Of a stretch of 64,000 nucleotides of DNA, positions 54,077-64,000 are shown in pieces. How positions within the stretch are numbered: position 1 is the first letter of the stretch; each line of letters starts with the position of its first letter. The DNA comes from Bryopsis sp. KO-2023 (taxonomy: Eukaryota; Chlorophyta; Ulvophyceae; Bryopsidales; Bryopsidaceae). The stretch covers positions 2,108,001 to 2,172,000 of the forward strand of contig BSYQ01000005.1 of NCBI GenBank assembly GCA_030272585.1, in the 5' to 3' direction. The notes beneath the pieces are model-generated. The model made no database searches and was not told the DNA's origin. It saw only the letters and a list, made by a program, of their open reading frames with translations. The translations under genes were made by a program, and so were the position numbers.

Positions 54077-55885
54077 TGCAGAGAAAATCATCCAAGTACC
54101 ACGTCAATCTCACTCTCTTCTCGTTTCTATAACGCTTCCAGTACTCGTACAAAAAATCATCCGTTCCCTCTTTTTTCATTTCTTTTATCATCCCTGGGTT
54201 TCTCAAAAACCTGACCAAATTCTTAATCAAATCACAATAAATTTTAGGCGAACCCCTGAATCCAAACGGCAACACCTCGCATTGGAAACGTTCACCATCC
54301 ACTTCGAATTGAAAGAATTTCTTATGATCTGGATGAATCCCGACGTGAAAAAAGGCGTCCTTCAAATCGAACTTAATCAAAAAATCGTTCTGGCGCAGCA
54401 TATGAGGCAACGAGCGCAAATCCTCGTAATGCACAGGGTAGGGCAACACCTGTGCATTTAAAGGCCTCAAGTCTATTATCAGACGCTGCCCAGTTCTATT
54501 CCCAAATTCATCCTTTTTGGGTACCAAAAATGATCGGCTGACATGAGCCGATTTATCAGGATTATCCACGATGCTGATCGCACCCTTCTCTAGATAATCC
54601 TTTCTGATTTCCCTCCATTCTTTTCTTTGAGTTTCAGACTTAAGAAAAGAACCACCGAACTGCTGGGTTCGTGGTGTACCGTCAAATCGCACTTTGACAC
54701 CCCCTGATATGATTCGCAGTACCTCTTGCGATGTACCAATTCTCCGCCACTGACCCCCATTCCGTCGTACTTTCAACGCCGTCCACTGTGCCGACAGGTC
54801 CTCCAGTCCCTGTGTCGTCGAGTCCAGGTCATCTCCCATGGACCCTGTCGTCCTGTTTTCGTTCCTCTTTTCCTTGGTGAGCGCCCTCGTCTGCTTTTGA
54901 TCCTGTATTGCCGTTTCTTCACAGCACGCGGATCAGGCAGTACAAACCCTAGCTTTTGGCCCCATCACTTGGCGCACCAGAGCAGGGTTATGGCGCAGCA
55001 CAGCGCTGGGAGCGAACAGCAGGCACCGTGGACGTGGTTTTAGGCGGGACAGCAGCTGTGAATTGTCGATATGACCGTTCAAAAACGACCCCTTCCCGAA
55101 TTCGCCGATGTAGTGCCCCAGGCTGCGACCAGGTGAGTGTTGTGCGTGTTGACGATCCTCTTCCAGAGAGTGTCGCTCCACACACTGAGATCTCCTTACA
55201 AGGAGCCAGCAAAAGGTTGCTGGGCTGCTCGAAGAGCAGAAAAGTGAATAGCAAAACAAATGGCCCGCTTATATCCTTGCTGTGCAGCACTACAGTCGTA
55301 CAGCGGTGCTGTGCTGTGCATTGTAATGCTGCAATCAGAACCGCACAAACTAAATGTCTGACTGCCACCCTGGCAGCACCAGAACCACCGAATACGCACA
55401 TCAAATCCTGACCACTCAAACGAGTACAGCTAAGCCAAGTACCTCCACAATCACGAAACTACCCGCCCTGTGCCCAACTGCCGCATAAACTTTTCAACTG
55501 ACGTTGAAGACATTTATGACGGAAAATCGTTGGGGCAGTCCCACCCAAGAACACAGACACACATGAACACTAGATAATAAAATACAACATCTTAAAATAC
55601 AAACCAGAATTGTCCCAATAAACACAGCCATTGTTTTGATAGAATCATTTTGCCCCATAACCATCGATGAGCGTGATGGGGGCAGGGAGTCCTTGCTCAC
55701 CAGCACAGCGGAAGATGCCTTCGATCCCGCGAACAAGCGGGGGCCCAAGGGGTCTGCAGGCGCCGTCAAGTCCACGTTCGGTTAAGCCACCTGGAAGAAC
55801 CCGCTCCAATGAACCCGAACGTGGACCCTCTACCTGGGATGTCCGTATTGACTGCTGCTGTAGCCCCTCCCTCAGAGCTGGTAGC

Positions 55886-56705
55886 TCATCCAATCGCCAG
55901 AGGCATAATTCTAGAAAACGTGGGCCACGAGAGCCTCATTGCTTTCCCGCACATGGCCTCCTTGTTTGATTGTTTCCTCCTATTACCAAGAATGCCTCGC
56001 CGGGCAAATGCCATCGATAGCAGAAACATTAAAATGCACAACAACACGTCGTGCCACACCTCGATAGTGGTATCATCGGTCAGAGCTGCCAAATACCTCC
56101 AGTATGGCTGCCGGGAACGCGTGGAGTCCATCCTCCGTTGCAGTTGCATGTTCACCCGGTCAGCAGCCCATTGACCATCGACGTGATTATCAGCAAGTTG
56201 TACCCAAAAAGAGCCACATCAGGCTCGATCTCGAATAAAATGTGGAGGTAATCCTTGTAATCCTTGTAATCCTTGTAATCCTTGTAATCCTTGTAATCCT
56301 TGTAATCCTTGTAATCCTTGTAATCCTTGTAATCCTTGTAATCCTTGTAATCCTTGTAATCCTTGTAATCCTTGTAATCCTTGTATCCTTGTATCCTTGA
56401 AATGTGGAGGTGGCGCTGCTGGACTTCAGAGTGCCACTGGACTTGAAGGTATCAGCAGAAACCAGCACCGCCCCTCCTGTTCCTGAGCGTCGGAATGCTC
56501 CAAAGTCTTCCCCACGATACGGAACCAAAAATTTTGCCTCTTTCTTCTCGTTAAGAGGACTTTGCCACACTGTTGGAACGGGATCCCCAGTTGTTTCCTC
56601 GTGCCCAAACGTGCAAAACTGTTCCATTGTTTCCAACCACTGCGAAAGCAAAATCACCTGTCGCTCCAGATCGATGTCGATGATTTTGTCGCACCAATAA
56701 ACCAA
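55886..56705 (-). pseudogene. DIRS-3 ORF3, broken
   Basis: Same minisatellite insertion and A-run frameshift as DIRS-1, but with about three more 9-bp units (insert near 56250-56399). Because the unit is 9 bp, the insertion keeps frame and adds Ile-Thr-Arg repeats. Confidence 0.6.
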
Positions 56706-56717
56706 AAAACCAACAGG

Positions 56718-58772
56718 TTACCATCCTGGCAAACCCGTCTTGAAAACGCTCCAGCGCCAATAGCTCGCGCCTGGAGGTGTTTGCCCTCCGAATCTCCCGG
56801 GCAGGATCGTCGCCGCATTGGGATTCAGAACTGTGATCAGAGTTGCCTCAGCCATCAGGTCTTGATGCCACCATCGGTCCAACCAACGTGGCACCAACAG
56901 CAGGCATGGGAGGGAGTGCTCCAGAAGGTGCTTCACTACTTCTGGAACGTTCTCGATGGGAGGGAACACCCAGTTCCTCTCCGCCCTCCACAGGTCCAAG
57001 CTCTGATTCATGCAATTCGTCCCCTCCGTCCCTGGCTCGCGATCCAGACTGTTGAATCTCCCAAGCTGGCGTGTACCCAACGAGGCAAAGCGGTCGATCG
57101 TCAGATGAAACCGCTCCTGCAGCTTCTCGAAGATCTTCGGGTTCAACCTGTACTCTTGCTTTTCCGAAAGCCGCGACAGCGCATCGGGGTACACGTTCTG
57201 AGCGCTGGGAATCCACTCCACTTGGAAATCAATGTTCATGGCTTCCAATAGCCAATAGAGCCGCTTGTACTCCTGGAACAACGGACTCGAACGCGAACAT
57301 TGACTCCGTAATATGGCAGCAATCACCTGACTGTCGGTGATGCACTTCAAACGCCGATCCCTGATCTTGTCTTTGAAGGCCTTGACTGCCAAACCCACTG
57401 CTTGCAACTCTCGTAGGTTTATATGCTCTTCCCCCGTCCAGAATCCTGCCGCCAAAGCCATCGGTGGGGCGTCCTCCGAAGCCTTCTCATGGATCTTCAG
57501 AGACGCTCCCCATCCCGTCAAGCTGGCATCCACCGCGAGGTCTCCCGAATGAGGTGGCCGCCATATGCACATCGTGGTCTTCTCGGGAGACAGCTGCTCC
57601 CAATACCGCAGTGCTGCGATGGCAGGCCGTGAAACCTGCACTCTGGTGCTCCAGTTCTTCTTGCCTTTGAGACAATCGTACAGGTGGCGCAGCCAGAACC
57701 TCGTTCCTTTGATTGCGGGGGCGCATGACTGGGCGAAACCCAGAAAAGAAGCCAATTTCCTGGCCGGTATGCGACGGCCACTCCTGAGGATCTGCAGTCG
57801 CAGGGTCAGAGCATGTTTTCGAAGGCGCTCCAGCCTGTGTGGTGGGAGCACAAACAACGCTGCCTTGCTGTCAACGAGGAACCCCAAATGTTGCAGCTTC
57901 TGGCGGGGATCCCACACACACTTGGAGTCCTTCCACGATATCCCCATCTGATCGAATATTCCTCTGATGATTCGACCAAAAATTCTCAACTCTACAGCCG
58001 AGGAATGCATGCAGAGAAAATCATCCAAGTACCACGTCAATCTCACTCTCTTCTCGTTTCTATAACGCTTCCAGTACTCGTATAAAAAATCATCTGTTCC
58101 CTCTTTTTTCATTTCTTTTATCATCCCTGGGTTTCTCAAAAACCTGACCAAATTCTTAATCAAATCACAATAAATTTTAGGCGAACCCCTGAATCCAAAC
58201 GGCAACACCTCGCATTGGAAACGTTCACCATCCACTTCGAATTGAAAGAATTTCTTATGATCTGGATGAATCCCGACGTGAAAAAAGGCGTCCTTCAAAT
58301 CGAACTTAATCAAAAAATCGTTCTGGCGCAGCATATGAGGCAACGAGCGCAAATCCTCGTAATGCACAGGATAGGGCAACACCTGTGCATTTAAAGGCCT
58401 CAGGTCTATTATCAGACGCTGCCCAGTTCTATTCCCAAATTCATTTTTTTTTGGTACCAAAAAAGATCGGCTGACATGAGCCGATTTATCAGGATTATCC
58501 ACGATGCTAATAGCACCCTTCTCTAGATAATCCTTTCTGATTTCTCTCCATTCTTTTCTTTGAGTTTCTGACTTAAGAAAAGATCCACTGAACTGCTGCG
58601 TTCGTGGTACACCATCAAACCGCACTTTCACACCACCTGAGATAACTCGCAGTACCTCTTGCGACGTACCAATTCGTCGCCACTGACTCACATTGCGTCG
58701 TACTTTCAATGCAGTCCATTGCGCGGACAGGTCATCTAACCCTTGTGTCCTTGTTTCCACGTCCTCTCCCAT
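56718..58772 (-). CDS. DIRS-type reverse transcriptase-RNase H (second copy)
   Basis: 684-aa intact ORF whose translation looks identical to the one at 33214-35268, including YLDD (248-251) and the RNase H acidic residues. It is the duplicate rather than an independent insertion, since the flanking LINE-A junction is also the same. Confidence 0.92.
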   Translation of the reverse strand: MGEDVETRTQGLDDLSAQWTALKVRRNVSQWRRIGTSQEVLRVISGGVKVRFDGVPRTQQFSGSFLKSETQRKEWREIRKDYLEKGAISIVDNPDKSAHVSRSFLVPKKNEFGNRTGQRLIIDLRPLNAQVLPYPVHYEDLRSLPHMLRQNDFLIKFDLKDAFFHVGIHPDHKKFFQFEVDGERFQCEVLPFGFRGSPKIYCDLIKNLVRFLRNPGMIKEMKKEGTDDFLYEYWKRYRNEKRVRLTWYLDDFLCMHSSAVELRIFGRIIRGIFDQMGISWKDSKCVWDPRQKLQHLGFLVDSKAALFVLPPHRLERLRKHALTLRLQILRSGRRIPARKLASFLGFAQSCAPAIKGTRFWLRHLYDCLKGKKNWSTRVQVSRPAIAALRYWEQLSPEKTTMCIWRPPHSGDLAVDASLTGWGASLKIHEKASEDAPPMALAAGFWTGEEHINLRELQAVGLAVKAFKDKIRDRRLKCITDSQVIAAILRSQCSRSSPLFQEYKRLYWLLEAMNIDFQVEWIPSAQNVYPDALSRLSEKQEYRLNPKIFEKLQERFHLTIDRFASLGTRQLGRFNSLDREPGTEGTNCMNQSLDLWRAERNWVFPPIENVPEVVKHLLEHSLPCLLLVPRWLDRWWHQDLMAEATLITVLNPNAATILPGRFGGQTPPGASYWRWSVFKTGLPGW

Positions 58773-59447
58773 GACCCCAGTCGTTCTGTTTGCGTTCCTT
58801 TTTCCCTTAGTGAGCGCCCTTTGTAGCTCCTGATCCTGTATTCCCGTTTCTTCACAGCACGCAGGTACAGCAGTACAAACCCTAGCTTGCTGGCCCCATC
58901 ATTTGGCGCACCAGAGCAAGGGTTCGGCGCAGCTCAGCACTTGGAGCGAACAGCAGGTGCCTTGGACGTGGTTTTGGGCGAGACAGCGGCTGCGAATTGT
59001 CGTTTTGGCCGCTCACAAGCGACCCCTCCACGAATTCGTCGATGTAGTGCCCCAGGTCGCGACCAGGTAGGTGTTGTGCGCGTTGATGAGCCTCTTCCAG
59101 AGAGTGTCGCTCCGCACACTGAGATCTCCTTACAAGGAGCCAGCAAAAGGTTGCTGGGCTGCTCGAAGAGCAGAAAAGTGAATAGCAAAACAAATGGCCC
59201 GCTTATATCCTTGCTGTGCAGCACTACAGTCGTACAGCGGTGCTGTGCTGTGCATTGTAATGCTGCAATCAGAACCGCACAAACTAAATGTCTGACTGCC
59301 ACCCTGGCAGCACCAGAACCACCGAATACGCACATCAAATCCTGACCACTCAAACGAGTACAGCTAAGCCAAGTACCTCCACAATCACGAAACTACCCGC
59401 CCTGTGCCCAACTGCCGCATAAACTTTTCAACTGACGTTGAAGACAT

Positions 59448-60736
59448 GTTGTGTGCGGGCAACGTGGCTGTTGGGCGTTTGCGTGCGAGGGCGTTTGAGA
59501 TCGGTTTGAGGGATCCACGGACTCTGGTGGCTCTCTTCAAGATGTACGTTTTGGGGAAGGTGCAGTATGCTGCGCCGGTTTGGGTGTTCTTTCTGACTCA
59601 GCAGCACAAGCGGGAGCTGAACGATCTGTTGGTGCGTTACTTAAAATCGGTGCTACGTCTTCCGACGAGGGCGCTGAAGAATTTCGTGTATTTGGAGTGT
59701 GGTGTTTTGCCGGTCACGTTCTATTTGTACCGGAACGCGTTGAAGTTTTGGAATCGCCTGATGCAATTGCCGGCGACGCATCCCACGCGGGCGATGCTGT
59801 TCTGGTTGCGTGGTCAGCCGGATTCTCGGCGTTCTTGGTGGGTCCAGTTTCGTGATATGGTGAGACGCTTTGTTCCACAGTTCGATGGGTTTGTGGAGGT
59901 GGACGTGGCGACCTGGGCGCGTGCCTATAAGGCAGATATTGTGGGTCAGTTGCGTTCTCGACATCCGCGTATCGTGGCGTATTACAATCGGTTCAAACCG
60001 ACGTTTTGTTACACGAACGCGTTGTCTTCTTTTACGGATTTGGGTTTGCGTACGACTTGGGTGCGTTTTCGGGCTCGTCTTCACGGTTTGGAGATCGATG
60101 CTGTGGACTTGAGTGATAGAGACGTGCCTTTGAACGAGAGGTATTGTCCGTTTTGTTTGGCCGCTGGGGTTTCGACGCCTGAAAACGAGGTGCATTTTCT
60201 TTTTGCTTGTCCGCTTTATGTGCGGTTGCGTGTGAACTCGGTCGTGGAAGAGAGTCGTGGCTCTCTGTTTCGTTTGTTTAATTGTCCGGGGCAGGTTCGT
60301 GTGGCTGTTTATATTCGCCGGGCGCTCGCCTTGCGTAGGGAGTGGTTGGACGCTCGTTCGTAGTGGGCTTGTCGCGACTGGTGGTGTTTGTTTTTCGTTG
60401 TTCTGGATGTTTCGTTTGATGGGGAAGTTGGTGTTCTTTGTTGTTTGCTTTGTTTGTTGGGCGCTCGCTCTGGGTTTCTGAGTTGGAAGCGACCGATTCT
60501 TGTGTTTGGTTTTATGTTTTGACGTTTGGGCTCTTTCTTGAGTTTCGATTGGGGATTTCTGGTTTCAGAGACGTTGGAACTTTTTTGTTTTAGGAGATTT
60601 TGTTCATTTAGGAGTTGATTACATTCAGAGGCTTTTGCCTTGCTTCGAACGTTGGGACACGATTCACTCATGTATGTCGTTGCAACAGGGCGGTTTGCCC
60701 TACGCAACTTGTAATTCTGTTTCTGTTTCTGTTTCT
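59448..60736 (+). mobile_element. LINE-A copy 1 duplicate (3' part)
   Basis: Duplicate of 35944-37232: RT C-terminal frame 59448-60363 with CPFC...HFLFAC, 3' UTR, hairpin (60679-60708) and (TCTGTT)n tail. Confidence 0.9.
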
Positions 60737-61507
60737 ATGATCTCAGAGCCACAACCAAGGAGAATCCGCGACCTGACCGGGGGACAGACCGGGGGAAAGA
60801 CCGACGAAAAGTCAGCGCCCAAGAAAAGGAAGGAGAGAGAGGAAGAGGAGGCGCTCGCCGACATGTCCAAGAGGTTCAAGGACAGGCGTGGGGAAAAGCC
60901 ACCGATCTGTTTGTGGTGCTATTCGCCGCCGGCTCTGGCGGATAGCTACGTGATCACCACATGCACGAACCACACGGTGTGCCGAACCCACTGGAACCTC
61001 ATGATAATCCTCGTGCGCTTATACGGGGTGTGGCAGGAACAGCGAATCGACCCGCCACAGGTTCAGCTGAAGGACCTCCATTTGGACATGCGGGAGCCAG
61101 ACTTCCAGCCACTCCTTCAGGCTCCACCCACGACCCAGACTCTAACCGAGTGCTATCAGTGCTTGAGAAGGGACATGGGCTTTCCAAAAGGCCTTGCCCT
61201 GAAGCGCTTGGGTCCGTTGGTGAAAAAGTGGGCGTTGGAGTATGAGAAGCAGGAAAAAGAAAGGACACCAGAACCACAAACAAAAGGAGAACACGACCCA
61301 AAACAGGACGAAGGAAAAAGTCCTTCCGTGTCCAGCAGGAGTCCATCCTCGGAGCCCTCGTCTTTGGGACCTCTTCCTCCACCTTTGGATGAGGACTTCC
61401 CTCCTTTAGATTTGGATGAGGACGAGCCTCCGATCGACTTGGTGGAGGAGCCAGTCGATGACCCAGCTGACGAACCAGCTGAGGTACCAGCCGCAGGTGC
61501 TGATTGA
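60737..61507 (+). CDS. Gag-like ORF (second copy)
   Basis: Duplicate of 37233-38003; the translation looks identical, with the same C58/C61, C76/H79/C82/H85 and C139/C142 pattern. The host element's downstream DNA follows to 62201, including the (GT)n run near 61,910. Confidence 0.6.
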   Translation: MISEPQPRRIRDLTGGQTGGKTDEKSAPKKRKEREEEEALADMSKRFKDRRGEKPPICLWCYSPPALADSYVITTCTNHTVCRTHWNLMIILVRLYGVWQEQRIDPPQVQLKDLHLDMREPDFQPLLQAPPTTQTLTECYQCLRRDMGFPKGLALKRLGPLVKKWALEYEKQEKERTPEPQTKGEHDPKQDEGKSPSVSSRSPSSEPSSLGPLPPPLDEDFPPLDLDEDEPPIDLVEEPVDDPADEPAEVPAAGAD

Positions 61508-62209
61508 GATGGCTTCTGGAGTGACAACGAAAAGCAGACCAAGCCGGAGACCAAGCTACCGTCCAAGCCAGAGACCAAGCCTCAAGACAGAACGGGAGTT
61601 TTCTGTGGGGTTGCTCATGGGTTTGGTTTGGGATTTTTCATAGGTTTGTTTGGGGTTTAGTTCGACGTTTAGTTGGGGTTTTTGTTGTGGGTTTGTTTGG
61701 GGTTTCTTCTTCTTCTAGTTCGACCTTTTTCTTTCTTTCTTTCCAGGGTTGTGACGGGTGTGGACACCCTCTCGTGGGGGGGGGGGGACAAATTGATAGT
61801 AGAACTCGGGTTTAGGGTTATGTTGCAGTACAATTGGGAGTACGACAGGGTTTATAGGGCAGGGGGCCCTCCTGTAAAAATTAATCTTCCCAGTGGCTCT
61901 CTCTCTCTGTGTGTGTGTGTGTGTGTGTGTGTGCTTGTGTCTCGGGGTCTTGTGCCCCTATCACTGGTGGTGATCAAGACCTAAGGAGAGGTCAGCGGTA
62001 TGGTTGTGTATTTCCTGCGGACAGGAAAGGAGGAAACCACATTTATTTTGGCAATGCCAAAAGGGTCGATGCAAGGGAAAGTGTTACGGTAGTAACACAA
62101 CATCTGATGGGGGACGTAGTCTTCCTAAGGCGGATACATCGACGGTGGCGTGAGGAAAAGATAAAACTGCTTGTCATGGGGACAAGACGTGGGTTATTTG
62201 CTTGTCAAG

Positions 62210-64000
62210 GATACAAGGATACAAGGATTACAAGTTGCGTAGGGCAAACCGCCCTGTTGCAACGACATACATGAGTGAATCGCGTCCCAACGTTCGAAGC
62301 AAGGCAAAAGCCTCTGAATGTAATCAACTCCTAAATGAACAAAATCTCCTAAAACAAAAAAGTTCCAACGTCTCTGAAACCAGAAATCCCCAATCGAAAC
62401 TCAAGAAAGAGCCCAAACGTCAAAACATATAAACCAAACACAAGAATCGGTCGCTTCCAACTCAGAAACCCGGAGCGAGCGCCCAACAAACAAAGCAAAC
62501 AACAAAGAACACCAACAAGCACTTTACGGAGTTTTTCGAGGCCTCCTCTCTTGGAAGCGACCGATTCTTGTGTTTGGTTTTATGTTTTGACGTTTGGGCT
62601 CTTTCTTGAGTTTCGATTGGGGATTTCTGGTTTCAGAGACGTTGGCACTTTTTTGTTTTAGGAGATTTTGTTCATTTAGGAGTTGATTACATTCAGAGGC
62701 TTTTGCCTTGCTTCGAACGTTGGGACACGATTCACTCATGTATGTCGTTGCAACAGGGCGGTTTGCCCTACGCAACTTGTCATCCTTGTATCCTTGTATC
62801 CTCCTCTCTTGATACGGATGATCCAGAGCCTCATGTTGATATCAGGAGCGATGTGTTGGGACGTGACGACCTTGTGACGCCTTTTACTGACGTGGAGGTC
62901 AAGCAGGCGGTGAGAAAGTTGAAACTGGGGACGTGTGCTGGTGCGGATTCGTGGACGCCGGCGTTCTTCAAGGGACAGGGGTTGCAGGAGGCTTGGCTTC
63001 CGTTGCTGCTCGCTCTCTTTAATCGATGCCTTCGCGAGAGACGTGTTCCTCGGAGCTGGCTGTTTGGTATGGTGCGCCCCATTTACAAGAACCGTGGACA
63101 TCGTTCGGATCCCATTCGTTATCGTCCGATCATGCTCTGTACGGTGTGGTACAAACTGTTTGTTTATACGTTGATGGAGCGCGTCGCACCTGTGTTGGAC
63201 CCTGTTCGTCATCCCACTCAGGCCGGTTTTCGGAGGGGCTGTGAAACGGTGACTTGGATTTTGCTGGCGTGGGGTCTCATTTTCTGGGCGAAGAAGACTG
63301 GGAACTTGTTGTTTTTGCTGTCGATGGATTTGGCGAAAGCTTACGACAGTGTGCATCACGATCGCTTGTGGTTGCACTTGCGACGTATGGGCCTGCATCC
63401 TTGGCTGATTGAACTTGTGAGGTACATGTATCAGAACTCCTCGGCGGTGGTTAGGGGGACTCGTGGCTGTTCGCGCTCGTTTGAGATGCGCCGTGGTGTG
63501 CGACAAGGCTGCCCTTTCAGTCCTCTGTTGTATACTTGTTACCATGATAACTTTCCTCTTCTCTTGGAGCGACTGGACTTGGAACGAGTTGTTTTTGACC
63601 TGGTGAAGATCGTCGCGATGATCTTTGCGGACGACACTCTGGTGCCTTTGCGTGATGAGGAAGGTGTGCAGGCGGTGGGCGACTTGACGCTTCGGTTTGA
63701 GCAAGACTGGCATATCAAGACGAACCATGAGAAGACGGAGGTGCTTGCGGTGAACCCGGGGTCGCGTACTTCGGTTTCGTTTGGTGGACACGATGTGCCG
63801 TTGCAGCGCACGCTCAAGTATTTGGGTGTGGTGTTTTACGATGGGCCTGGGGACGTCAACGTGTTTCGGGAGCATATTTCAAAGGTGTTGTGTGCGGGCA
63901 ACGTGGCTGTTGGGCGTTTGCGTGCGAGGGCGTTTGAGATCGGTTTGAGGGATCCACGGACTCTGGTGGCTCTCTTCAAGATGTACGTTTTGGGGAAGGT
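62210..64000. mobile_element. Duplicate of the nested LINE-A copies 2 and 3, cut by window end
   Basis: 62210-62516 repeats the minus-strand 3' end of copy 2; 62517-64000 repeats plus-strand copy 3 with the nested 3' fragment (62553-62799) and its CCTCCTCTCTT duplication. RT frame open from 62811 to the end of the window (motifs AYDS, RQGCPFSPLL, FADD). Confidence 0.88.

Larger units (their letters stand above)
50614..54839 (-). pseudogene. DIRS-2 RT-RNase H, split by LINE insertions
   Basis: Pieces: 54839-54077 (start to WYLDDFLC), 53756-53657 (HSSAAELRIFGRIIRG to SKCV) and 51810-50614 (WDPRQKLQHLGF to the stop). The first break falls right after the catalytic YLDD. The first ~65 codons differ at several sites from DIRS-1, and the rest is almost the same. 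Confidence 0.88.
48456..55513 (-). mobile_element. DIRS-2, carrying nested LINE insertions
   Basis: Second DIRS copy on the minus strand: B2 48456-48596, A2 48731-49011, B1 49012-49152, then ORF3 and RT pieces, and an A repeat at 55233-55513. Three separate LINE insertions split it at 49419-49965, 51811-53623 (itself invaded by LINE-B) and 53757-54076. The A repeat at 55233-55513 is joined directly to the B1 of DIRS-3, so the two share one A unit. Between about 54,640 and 55,230 the sequence is clearly diverged from DIRS-1, whereas the rest is nearly identical. Confidence 0.85.
55514..59447 (-). mobile_element. DIRS-3, near-identical to DIRS-1
   Basis: B1 55514-55654, ORF3, RT ORF, ORF1 (58882-59193) and A1 59167-59447, ending against the same LINE-A site as DIRS-1. 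In place of its own A2/B2 it abuts the A repeat of DIRS-2. It lies in the second copy of the large direct duplication. Confidence 0.88.

Overview
The window is nuclear DNA of a eukaryote, most likely a starch-making green alga. Its genes are split by GT..AG introns and include a polymerase III transcription factor, a starch synthase and a thioredoxin. The last two have N-termini that look like plastid transit peptides. The assignment to green algae is an inference from family content. Exon models were built by hand: splice sites were read directly, reading phase was checked across every junction, and homology was judged from remembered family motifs.

The left part (1-27 kb) is gene-bearing. 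In order it holds a BRF1 gene (TFIIIB subunit, minus strand, running off the left edge), a secreted protein with two fibronectin-III-like domains and a Cys-rich tail (minus), a secreted beta-helix-like protein (plus), an SSIV-like starch synthase of 11 exons (plus), a single-exon zinc-finger protein (minus), a tRNA-like 3' element, an atypical plastid thioredoxin with a WCSAC active site (plus), about 3.8 kb of very cytosine-poor DNA, and an ankyrin protein in which one exon encodes one repeat (plus).

The right part (27.8-64 kb) is a transposon nest. It starts with a 900-bp hAT-like foldback element and two end-to-end elements with TA target duplications. Beyond these are three copies of a DIRS-type retroelement (DIRS-1, -2, -3) and many copies of a LINE (LINE-A, plus a diverged LINE-B). 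There are also two gag-like ORFs sharing a zinc-binding pattern, a tract packed with GATC sites, and a GC-rich minisatellite insertion. Because several elements occur here both intact and interrupted, target duplications and empty sites can be read directly. DIRS-1 inserted into LINE-A without any target duplication and has split direct repeats in the order A1-ORFs-B1-A2-B2. LINE-A copies make 9-15-bp duplications and end in a conserved 30-nt hairpin followed by a short tandem tail.

The most unusual observations are three. First, some LINE insertions consist only of the 3' tail repeat or of the hairpin plus tail, so this LINE seeds microsatellites. Second, a direct duplication of at least 8.48 kb with a 23.5-kb period has its left breakpoint in the A repeat of the DIRS elements. 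Third, the DIRS-type element has split direct repeats but no tyrosine recombinase that I can recognise.
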